Source: Caldilineaceae bacterium
Lineage (GTDB): Bacteria; Chloroflexota; Anaerolineae; Caldilineales; Caldilineaceae
NCBI GenBank assembly: GCA_012032975.1
Contig: JAAUPU010000223.1
Location: 1 to 5,893, forward strand
Length of the DNA: 5,893 nt
Reading direction: 5' to 3'
The translations under genes and the position numbers were made by a program. Of this stretch, positions 1 to 5,893 are shown in pieces (the first letter of the stretch is position 1; each line of letters begins with the position of its first letter). The notes beneath the pieces were generated by a model. That model searched no databases. It saw nothing but the letters and a program-made list of their open reading frames with translations, and had not been told where the DNA came from.

Positions 1-1900
1 TTGCGCCGGGACCACCATGGCCTGCGACAGGGCCAGCAGGAAATCGACCTTTTGACCGACTTCGTCCGTCGCGGCGTCGGGTCCGCGTTTGATGTTGGTA
101 ATAAAGTTGGGCACGGTGACTCCGGCCGCGTCCTCGTCGACGGTCTGGCTGGAGCCGGCGATCGTGAATTGCGGCGCGTCATTGACCGGCTGGACGGTGA
201 TGGTCAGCAGCGAGGCCGCCGAGAGATTGACGTTGGGCGGCGGGCTCGCGGTTCCGTTATCGACCAGCGTCACTTCGAACACCGCCGGTCCGCGGCTGGT
301 GTTGGAATCGGGAGCGGTTTGGAATTCGAGATCGGCGCTGACCAGGTTCGTGACCGGATCCACGCGGAAATTCGTGATCTGAGGCGGCACGGTGAAGACG
401 AGGTCGCCCGGGTTGGTCTGACCGACTCGCCGGAACGAGAAACTCAACTGCTGCGTGTTCTCGTCGATGGCCGTGGCGGGGCCGGGACGCACCTGGGTCG
501 CCCAGTTGGGAATCACCACCGCCCCACCGTACGGTGACGTTGGTGTCCTCGTTGACGACCGGGTTGATGCCGCGCGAGAACGACGGAGCGTCATTGATCG
601 CGCCGATGTTGACGTCACCGAGCCTGGAATCGGCGGCCGGCAACCGCGCCGCGAACGCCTGCTGGCGGGTCTCGACCATGTCGCCGAAGGCACCCAGGCT
701 GTCGGACCAGCCAGCGAGATTCTTCGACATCGATTCGAGCGAGCGGTAGCCCTTGAGGCCCTCCTGGAACTCGTGCCCGGCCATCAGGTGGTAGAGGTAG
801 CGCGATTCCGGGGAATCCGGCACGGCCGCGAGCTGCCCGAACCAGCCCTGGCGGCCGTCGCCTTCGGCCTTGAGCGCCGCCTGCAACAGGCGGCCGGCGC
901 GGATTGCCGCAATCGATTCCTCAATACGCAGGCGCTCGGCATCGTAGGACGCGATCGCCTGCTCATAGAACACCACTGCTTCGCCGATCGCGCGAGCTCG
1001 GCGTAGGCATAGGGCACGGCGAGATAGGACTCCTGAACCGCGCCATCCTGCACCGCCCGCCCGTGCAGCTCGAGCCAGGGCACGAGCGCACTCTGGTAGC
1101 CACCCTCCGCGGCATCCGCCCAGCCCGCGCCCAGCAGCGCCTTGCTCGCCTGCGAACCCGCAAGCTGCACGCGGTTGAGCGCGAGACGCGCCTCCGCCGG
1201 ACGCCCCGCCTGCAACAGCGCATAGCCGATCGCGACATTGGCCTTGTCGCGCAGCGCAACGAGCTCCGGATTCTCGGTCACCAGCTGCCCGACCCCGTCC
1301 AGCAGCTGCAAGCCACGCTCGGTGCGGCCGGCGCGCACCAGCGCCACGCCGAGGTTGAACTGCCCATAGGCGGTCCAGTTCCGCGCGCGGCCCAACCGTC
1401 GAGTTCGGCAACCGCCGCGTCGAATCGCTCGCGGTACATCAGTCCCTGTGCCAGCAGCAGCCGACGCTCGGAATCGAGCGCAACCGGCAACGAGCCGGTG
1501 ACCGAGCGCAGCGCGCGCTCCGAGGCATCGTACAGCCCCGCGGCATACAGCACCTTGCCGAGGTAGAACCAGGCCTGATCCCGCACTGGCGCAGGTGTCG
1601 ACTGGTCTGCCAGCAGTTTCTCGAAGATCTCTCGTGCCTCGCGGTGCTGGCCGAGCGACAGGTAAAGCCCGCGCGCAGCAGTTCAGCATCGCGCCCATGG
1701 GCCGCCAGGCGGCCCTGGTCGCGATAGGCGGACAGGCGCACCAGGGCATTGAAATGATCGTGCTGGTAGAAATAGAACAGCACGTCGCCGTAGTGCAGGT
1801 CCTGGACCTTGACCGCCGGCAGGCCGTCGGGCGCAGCGCGGTCCGCGCCGGATGCCGGCGCGAACAGGGCCAGGGCCACGAGCAGCAGTATCGGCCGCAT
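1..1900 (-). CDS. Secreted TPR protein with cadherin-like/VCBS-type repeats, 3' partial, four frameshifts
   Basis: Seen: the start MRPILLLVALALFAPASG is a typical signal peptide, so the product is exported. Residues ~30-420 are helical, TPR-like pairs (for example ...LYLSLGQHREAREIFEKLL... and ...LGVALVRAGRTERGLQLLDG...). From ~435 there are tandem beta-domains marked INDAPSF...VNEDTNVTV and, ~135 residues later, VNDAPQF...TVDEDAAGVTV. NDAP and DED motifs are typical of bacterial cadherin-like/VCBS repeats in surface proteins. The frame must shift four times: one base appears missing near 1668, 1381 and 991, and one extra in the G run near 522. Protein similarity resumes cleanly each time, so these are sequencing errors or very recent decay. 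The gene has no stop before the left edge; at least ~633 codons are present. It lies 10 bp after the stop of the upstream gene, suggesting an operon. Inferred role: envelope scaffold or adhesion. I do not recognise a named family. Confidence 0.8.
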
Positions 1901-1910
1901 CAGCTGGCGC

Positions 1911-2050
1911 CTATTCCCAGACGCGGACCACGAATTCGGGCTGCAGCTTGCGCTGCCGGTCGCTGATCTTGAGCTCCACGTACTTGGCGCCGACGCCCTT
2001 CTCCACCGTCAGCGTGGCGCCGGCAATGTTCCGGCCGATTCGATACGGGT
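1911..2050 (-). CDS. C-terminal tail of an unrecognised bacterial gene, 5' truncated
   Basis: Reading the minus strand gives PYRIGRNIAGATLTVEKG, then about 27 further residues ending EFVVRVWE and a TAG stop at 1911-1913. Codons are GC-rich at third positions like the TPR gene, and the stop lies 10 bp before that gene's ATG, so the two were probably cotranscribed. Only ~47 residues remain: the frame hits TAA at 2067-2069, just where composition changes, so the gene appears cut by a junction near 2050 rather than naturally short. The alternating charged/hydrophobic pattern suggests a beta-rich C-terminal domain. I cannot name the family. A TTG at 2064-2066 could make a ~51-residue miniprotein, but that is unlikely. 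Confidence 0.55.
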
Positions 2051-2060
2051 ATGATGAGCC
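2045..2060. other. Probable junction between two unrelated bacterial pieces
   Basis: To the left the minus-strand frame is high-GC and coding up to PYRIGRN. To the right that frame meets a stop within nine codons, AT content rises, and plus-strand signals begin (AEQLLSLKLTE-stop, then an ATG at 2098). No inverted repeat, transposase or att-like site is visible. This looks like a breakpoint from chimera formation or misassembly. The exact base is inferred from where each reading frame stops making sense. Confidence 0.45.
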
Positions 2061-2093
2061 GAGCAATTACTCAGCCTTAAACTGACGGAATAA
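2058..2093 (+). CDS. Possible last codons of a gene upstream of the MotB-like start
   Basis: Plus-strand codons read AEQLLSLKLTE followed by TAA at 2091-2093, four bases before the MotB-like ATG at 2098. A stop just ahead of a MotB-type start is what a motA/motB or exbB-like pair would give. However, only eleven codons are visible, and a TGA sits in frame at 2055-2057, where the suspected junction lies. This is suggestive only; chance is a real alternative. Confidence 0.2.
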   Translation, partial: AEQLLSLKLTE

Positions 2094-2097
2094 TGAC

Positions 2098-2190
2098 ATG
2101 GCCCGCTGTAAATGTCCCCCATCCGGACCAAGCAATCTGTATCTATTGTCGTTTGGCGACACGATGACCGCGTTGCTGGCGTTCTTTGCC
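2098..2190 (+). CDS. N-terminal fragment of a MotB/OmpA-type membrane protein, 3' truncated
   Basis: Seen: MARCKCPPSGPSNLYLLSFG followed by DTMTALLAFF. From family knowledge, MotB-like stator and OmpA-type proteins begin with a short Lys/Cys/Pro-rich cytoplasmic stretch, then one membrane helix headed by a F-[AG]-D-x-M-[ST]-x-LL-x-FF motif. Its Asp is the proton-binding residue in true MotB, and here it is the D of SFGDTMTALL. The SFGDTMTALLAFF wording recalls planctomycete-type versions. GGAA lies about 8 bases upstream as a weak ribosome-binding site. After LLAFF the expected sequence is lost, although the frame stays open to the TAG at 2314. The peptidoglycan-binding domain is absent, so this is a fragment. 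Confidence 0.5.
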
Positions 2191-2200
2191 ATTTTTACCG
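2185..2200. other. Inferred bacterial-to-eukaryotic junction
   Basis: The MotB-like motif ends at LLAFF (about 2190), and the frame continues into AIFTAFTGLLFLTACMKRYD, which does not fit MotB. Everything further right is moderate-GC eukaryotic-style sequence. The reading frame stays open across the suspected join by chance. The position is inferred from the loss of motif similarity and could be off by tens of bases. Confidence 0.4.
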
Positions 2201-2290
2201 CCTTTACTGGCCTCCTGTTCCTCACAGCTTGTATGAAACGCTACGACGCGACATACTCGGCGGCCATGTTTGTTGGATCCTTTGTTTGTG
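2191..2290 (+). pseudogene. Possible fragment of a multispan (DMT/NIPA-like) transporter
   Basis: The open frame reads FTGLLFLTACMKRYDATYSA, then AMFVGSFV, before degenerating to CGLRLRFRG and a stop. Two hydrophobic stretches flank a KRYDATYSA segment, which recalls the xYDAxYxxPxF element of eukaryotic NIPA/EamA-type transporters. The match is from memory and covers only ~33 residues. If right, this is the first recognisable eukaryotic piece right of the junction, either an exon (possible donors GTTTGT at 2284 or GTGGTC at 2288) or a truncated remnant. It could also be chance hydrophobic sequence. Confidence 0.25.
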
Positions 2291-2316
2291 GTCTGCGGTT
2301 GAGGTTTCGCGGGTAG

Positions 2317-3970
2317 ATGCATTTCACGGTCGATCAACTCGATGCTTTCGTGGTTTTGTCTCCACATTCAGTATGGATGCCGCATCGCCAAGATCAAGGG
2401 ACACCGAACATTGGTGAGGGTGCAACGAAATCGTCTTTTCGGCTGGGATACGTGACGGATGTAGAGGGGAACATTGACTATTTTGTGCGCTATGTTGTGC
2501 AATCCAAGGTTCTCCAGATTTCACACTTCAACGACAAGTCCTTGGTGTTGGACTTTCAAAGCCCCAATAATGGAAATGGCGAGATATATTTGTTTACGGC
2601 GGTGATGCTGTGGACAAGGGACCGGGTGACATTCGGTTGGTGCGTGCCTTGGTGGATTTGAAGCGCCGATATCCAAGTCGAGTTTTCCTGTTGGTCGGCA
2701 ATCGAGATTTGAACAAGCTGCGCTTCACAGCGGAACTCTCCGATGCTGATATGGCACGGCCACTTTCGGAGATTCCTCCGCCTCACTGGGATCCCAAGGC
2801 TCCATCTCTGTTGGAATATCTCAAGATAAAGTGGGAACTGCTTGAAACAAATGGAGAAAAAGTTCCTTTGGAGGCCCTCAATACCCGGGTGAATCGTCTC
2901 AAGTATCTTCTTGAACACACACTTGGATGTCCAAAAACATTCGAATTCAGGCGACAAGAGCTTGCGATGCTTCGCGATATTGCACCAAACAGTGTCTCGG
3001 ACAATGAAATCGTAGATAGTTTTCTGCAAGAGGTGAAGAATCAGGATGGGTCGCTGCGACAATACTTGGAATGCGCCAATGTGGCTGTCGTCATTGGCAA
3101 TACTCTCTTCTGCCATGGAGCAGTCGACCACAACACCATGAAGTTTGTACCTCAACACGACACCAAGTTTGAAATTCCACCCTCCAAGCGCCCTCCTGCT
3201 GCCATGATTGACAGTGTCCATGAATGGGTCGACGCACTCAATCAGTATCTGAAGAGGGGCTTGGACAACTACCGACGTCGCCCGACTTTCAACGAAGATC
3301 GCAGCAGCCGAGGCGGGGAGTCGCTCATGGCGTTGCAGAATAGGCCGGCCATGTGGGGGCGTTCTATCATCAGTAATTGCTATGGTGACGGGGGTTGTAT
3401 CACTACCGACTATGCTGCGGACATACGAAACGATCCCGACAGAATTTCTATGGAAGCCACCGATCCGTTGGTTTTCGAGAAGTTTCCAGCGATCCACGCG
3501 ATCCCGTTGTGTCAGAGTGGTTGCGGAAGGACGGTATACAGCGTGTTGTGGTGGGCCACAAACCCACTGGCGATTGTCCTGCTGTTTTGTCCGCATCCTA
3601 TACCGGAGTCGAGATTGTGTCCGCTGACACCTCATTCTCAGATACCGGAGCCAACGACAACCGTGGAGCTGCCTTGTCGGTGGTGGAGATTGTAGGAAAT
3701 ACTCCGAACGACAATCAACTAGAAATCAGAGGCATCCTCCGAGATGGGAGCGAGTACGTTTCACGTTATCCGAGATTGCATGTCGACGGAATAGACGAGT
3801 CGGCTGGCGATGCCAAGCTCGGGAGGCAGCTCCAAGGTGACTATTGGGTCAAAGCGTCAACGACCAAGGCCACCTATTGGCTCACGCGAGGAAAGGGCCG
3901 AAAAGTCGAATACAAGCATGTAGATGTTCAGGAACTCTGGGAGACGTCCAAAGAAACTGCCAATAGGTGA
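2317..3970 (+). CDS. Calcineurin-like metallophosphoesterase, two -1 frameshifts
   Basis: Once two single-base frameshifts are corrected, one protein of ~551 residues emerges. Motifs in order are GYVTDVEGN (~45-52), YGGDAVDKGPGD (~94-105), LLVGNRDLNK (~125-134), FCHGAVD (~265-271) and VVVGHKPTGD (~411-420). This matches the D-x-[H], GDxxDxG, GN[H]D, H and GH spacing of the two-metal phosphoesterase fold. Its C-terminal domain includes GDYWVKA and GRKVEY. The expected reaction is phosphomonoester or diester hydrolysis; the substrate is unknown. Frameshifts lie at T runs, 2593-2595 (...EIYLF|YGGDAVDKG) and 3483-3485 (...VFEKF|SSDPRDPV), each explained by one missing T. Glu replaces the first-motif His (DVE) and Arg the GNHD His (GNRD). 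The start is uncertain: ATG 2317 directly follows an in-frame TAG, and a 3' splice site (CAG at 2371) could mean an upstream exon. No targeting signal is obvious. Confidence 0.8.
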
Positions 3971-4033
3971 TGACAAAAACCATTGCTATCCTCATACCAT
4001 AAATCATAAATGCATGCAAAACTTTCATAAAAT
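3971..4033. terminator. Short convergent intergenic region with 3'-end signals
   Basis: Only 63 bp separate the phosphoesterase TGA (3968-3970) from the minus-strand dehydrogenase stop. The stretch is AT-rich, with CATAAATCATAAATGCATG on the plus strand resembling AATAAA-like poly(A) signals, and a TGCATGCA palindrome. Both transcripts must end here or overlap at their 3' ends. Signal assignment is by resemblance only. Confidence 0.35.
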
Positions 4034-5083
4034 CTAGATAGGAAAAGGAATCTTCAAACACTCCTCGGAGTAAGACCAAAGCTCCTTGGCCATTGCGGGG
4101 TCGTTGCCATTGCCTCCAACGGCTCCAACCATCGGAGATCCCTTCATGTGCTGCGTACCACCTGGCTCGCAGTAATCGCCGCCCTTGATACTGCTACTCA
4201 CCGTGGCCATCAACAGGGGGAGACTTCCGTCCGCAGCCGATTGGGCATTGCCGGAATTCAACTTTTCCCAGTTGCTCATACTGTCCTTGGCGACATTTTG
4301 CAAATTGGTGTTGGCGTATCCAGGATGGCAGGCCACGGCAATTATTTTGTCGGAAAGGCCCTTCGCCTCAATGCGACGCTGGAGCTCCTTGGTAAACAAA
4401 ACATTGCACAACTTGCTGGTACCATAGCGCTGCCAGTTGTCCAGTGGCTTGAGTCCCATGGCTGGGAGTACGACGTTCCACAAAAACACGTTGATGCCAA
4501 CGATTCCCCAGCTGTAGGTGGGATAGTCCATCTTGGTCTTGTCAAAGACAGGACCTCCCATGGAGTGGGCGCCCGAAGAATGATTGACCACACGAGATTG
4601 ACTATCGGTCTTGATCATCTTGTCCCACATTAACTCGGTCAGGTAGAAATGGGCCAAGTGATTCGTTTGGAATTGAATGTCATACCCGTCCTTGGATTTG
4701 ATGAGTGGCTGTGCCATGATACCGGCGTTGTTGAGCAGATAGTCTAAACGGTCGTACTTCTTGTTGAAGGTTTCGGCAAAGGTCTTGACCGACTCGAGAT
4801 CCATGTTGTCCATCTTGATGGCATCGACCTTGGCTTTGGGATGGTATCCCAAAATCTCCTTCTTGGCAGCTTCTGCCTTGTCCGGGTTTCGGCACGCCAA
4901 GATGACGGTACAACCCTTTCCAGCCAAGGCAGAGGCAGCCCAAAAGCCGGTGCCGCTGTTGCTGCCAGTGATAATAGCGATGTTTCCGTTCTGATCAGGA
5001 ATATCCTTGATCCAGTCATCGTACCATTCGTTCTCCACAATGACGCCGTGGTCGGCTTCTCCACTTCGAGTTGTAGTAGACAT
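4034..5083 (-). CDS. Short-chain dehydrogenase/reductase, retinol-dehydrogenase/protochlorophyllide-reductase-like
   Basis: This is an intact 349-residue classical SDR. The cofactor motif TGSNSGTG spans 39-46. ACRN (R65) follows beta-2 and suggests NADP(H) preference. NNAG is at 118-121 and the structural Asn at 141 (TNHLAHF). The catalytic serine is in NHSSG (~169-170), Y220-x3-K224 is in YGTSK, and HPGY is at 253-256. The expected reaction is NADP(H)-dependent oxidation or reduction of an alcohol/carbonyl; the substrate cannot be read from sequence. A Trp-rich hydrophobic insert (~191-217, WGIVGINVFLWNV...) between the catalytic Ser and Tyr is longer than in minimal SDRs and may contact lipid or membrane substrates. 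No signal or transit peptide is seen. I chose ATG 5083 because family-like sequence (VENEWYDDW...) begins just after it and the context ACA-ATG has A at -3. The frame stays open 100 codons further upstream, but through the microsatellite and non-family sequence. It converges with the phosphoesterase. Confidence 0.9.
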   Translation of the reverse strand: MSTTTRSGEADHGVIVENEWYDDWIKDIPDQNGNIAIITGSNSGTGFWAASALAGKGCTVILACRNPDKAEAAKKEILGYHPKAKVDAIKMDNMDLESVKTFAETFNKKYDRLDYLLNNAGIMAQPLIKSKDGYDIQFQTNHLAHFYLTELMWDKMIKTDSQSRVVNHSSGAHSMGGPVFDKTKMDYPTYSWGIVGINVFLWNVVLPAMGLKPLDNWQRYGTSKLCNVLFTKELQRRIEAKGLSDKIIAVACHPGYANTNLQNVAKDSMSNWEKLNSGNAQSAADGSLPLLMATVSSSIKGGDYCEPGGTQHMKGSPMVGAVGGNGNDPAMAKELWSYSEECLKIPFPI

Positions 5084-5577
5084 TGTTACGTTTCCTTTCC
5101 TTTCCTTTCCTTTCCTTTCCTTTCGTGTTGTAGCTATTGCTATTGTTTTTGCTACTGCTGTTGATATTGTGGACGCGTATTTGTTGTGATACTGTTCCGT
5201 CGAAGAGTTCGGAAGCAATATATCAATAAAAAAAGAAGGGGAAAGAAAGAGACACGATCGATGAGAACCCATTTGCAAAAGTCGAATGGGTCGATTTGTA
5301 CAGGACCAATGTGGTTCACGAGTGTGACGCCATCCCATACTCGTAGCGTCTTCTTTGGATCTTTTTGACGCATCGTCACGCAAACAAGACGAAGAAGAGA
5401 ACTCTACTGCAGCTTTTTGGTTGCTTCCAAATCTCTGTGCAGGAAGCCATCATTATTGTCGCCAGCCGCCAGCAGCACAGCTAGCAGAGAAGCAACTACA
5501 CTCAGATATAGCCAGTCGTCAAGTATCAACTCTTTCGTTCATCTCTCTCGTAGCTCTTACCCATTGTCCTTTGAAAC
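5084..5577. promoter_or_regulatory. Divergent intergenic region between the dehydrogenase and HIR genes
   Basis: The 494 bp between two divergent start codons should hold both 5' leaders and promoters. Visible content is the (TTTCC)n microsatellite, a CT/TTG-rich stretch to ~5190, an A-rich purine tract (5226-5251, AAAAAAAGAAGGGGAAAGAA) and a pyrimidine-rich leader before the HIR ATG (CTCTTTCGTTCATCTCTCTC). A weak TATA-like GATATAG lies near 5505. No confident core promoter element or further gene is seen. Confidence 0.5.
5091..5124. repeat. Pentanucleotide microsatellite (TTTCC)n, six units plus four bases
   Basis: TTTCC is repeated six times, followed by TTTC, with no mismatch. On the dehydrogenase strand this is a pure-purine (GGAAA)n tract in the 5' leader, ending eight bases before the ATG. 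Such tracts vary in length by slippage. Because the unit is 5 bp, changes in copy number would shift any upstream-extended frame, another reason to put the start at 5083. Confidence 0.95.
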
Positions 5578-5893
5578 ATGTCGGATGCTTGCTGTTGCGC
5601 CGTGTGCGTGCGAACCCAAGGTGAGATGATTTGTGGTGAATTGTTTGGTCGTGTCGTGTCTGACAGACATTCAGCAGCAGCATTGTGATGCCGCTCTAGA
5701 CAATGACTCTCATCATCCACCTTCACTGCTTGCTCTAATGATATCATGTGCTTGTGTACACGCTTGTTCGCAGAGGTCGGGGTGGTGGAAAACCTTGGTT
5801 CATTCCAGCGGTTGCTTCATCCGGGATTGCATTGCATCAAGTGGCCGCTGGAAGGCGTTGTGGGACGAATGTCTCTCCGTATTCAGCAGTTGG
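5578..5893 (+). CDS. SPFH/band-7 protein, hypersensitive-induced-response (HIR) type, 5' part, two exons
   Basis: Exon 1 (5578-5620) encodes MSDACCCAVCVRTQ plus one base; exon 2 (5774-5893, off the right edge) continues EVGVVENLGSFQRLLHPGLH, then CIKWPLEGVVGRMSLRIQQL. This closely follows the HIR/prohibitin-like N-terminus: a short Cys-rich head, a V.E.FGKF..ll.PGLH segment, then V.G..SLR.QQLDV leading into the SPFH domain. The family forms membrane-associated oligomers in lipid microdomains; HIR proteins in plants are linked to defence cell death. Position 2 is Ser, not the Gly used for N-myristoylation in plant HIRs, but four Cys in the first ten residues could be palmitoylated. The start context is AAAC-ATG with A at -3. 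Joining the exons restores a single conserved reading frame, which supports both gene and splice sites. Only ~54 residues lie in the window. Confidence 0.8.
5621..5773 (+). other. Spliceosomal intron in the HIR-type gene (153 bp, phase 1)
   Basis: The donor is CAAG|GTGAGA and the acceptor TTCGCAG|AGG; a CTAAT branch-like site at 5735-5739 lies ~34 bases before the acceptor. Removal joins G to AG as a GAG codon (...VRTQ-E-VGVVE...), giving an uninterrupted family-like protein. The intron has stops in frame, so it cannot be read through. This is the clearest eukaryotic hallmark in the window. Confidence 0.75.

Noticed and set aside
1..1566. Several long plus-strand open frames opposite the TPR gene
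   Set aside because: They are Arg-rich by-products of high GC. The minus-strand frames give signal peptide, TPR and NDAP/DED repeat motifs.
2098..2316. A single complete 72-residue membrane protein
   Set aside because: The first half matches a MotB-like start and the second half does not continue it. It spans the suspected junction.
2587..3490. Programmed -1 ribosomal frameshifting at the two TTT runs
   Set aside because: Neither site fits the X-XXY-YYZ slippery heptamer, and two such sites inside one conserved domain are implausible. A missing T is simpler.
2556..3635. 359-codon minus-strand open frame opposite the phosphoesterase
   Set aside because: No recognisable motif, while the plus strand carries all phosphoesterase motifs in order.
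4005..4020. ATGCATGCA palindrome as an operator or recombination site
   Set aside because: It is short, AT-rich and in a 3' intergenic gap; chance is sufficient.
5084..5383. A 100-codon open extension upstream of the dehydrogenase ATG
   Set aside because: It runs through the microsatellite, shows no transit-peptide pattern or family similarity, and the ATG at 5083 has a better context.
1..5893. Insertion sequence, phage, CRISPR, rRNA or tRNA elements
   Set aside because: No transposase or integrase motifs, regular spaced repeats, terminal inverted repeats or cloverleaf-like sequences were seen.

Overview
The window reads as a mosaic. The left part (about 1-2050) is strongly GC-rich and looks bacterial, probably proteobacterial, although the phylum cannot be fixed by eye. 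It is a short minus-strand operon: the C-terminal tail of one unrecognised gene (1911-~2050), then a signal-peptide-bearing TPR protein with cadherin-like/VCBS-type tandem repeats (1-1900, running off the left edge). The TPR gene is broken by four single-base indels. A tiny second bacterial-looking piece (about 2055-2190) follows on the plus strand. It holds the start of a MotB/OmpA-type membrane protein, perhaps preceded by the last codons of its upstream partner.

From about 2190 to the right end the composition is balanced, the genes are eukaryotic in style and one contains a clear GT-AG intron. The best guess is a diatom or related stramenopile alga. This part carries a calcineurin-like metallophosphoesterase (2317-3970, plus, two frameshifts); a convergent, intact 349-residue short-chain dehydrogenase/reductase of the retinol-dehydrogenase-like group (4034-5083, minus); a pentanucleotide microsatellite directly before its start codon; and a divergent control region. 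At the right edge is the 5' end of a two-exon SPFH/band-7 gene of the hypersensitive-induced-response (HIR) type (5578-5893+). Its exons are too short to stand out as open reading frames.

The eukaryotic genes are closely packed (63 bp between convergent stops, 494 bp between divergent starts) but belong to different processes, and nothing suggests a joint pathway. The main observations are the bacterial/eukaryotic junctions near 2050 and 2190, best explained by a chimeric or contaminated assembly unless reads span them; the repeated single-base frameshifts; the non-canonical metal-site motifs of the phosphoesterase; and the intron-split HIR gene. I see no convincing new multi-gene system, and no rRNA, tRNA, CRISPR array or transposase.
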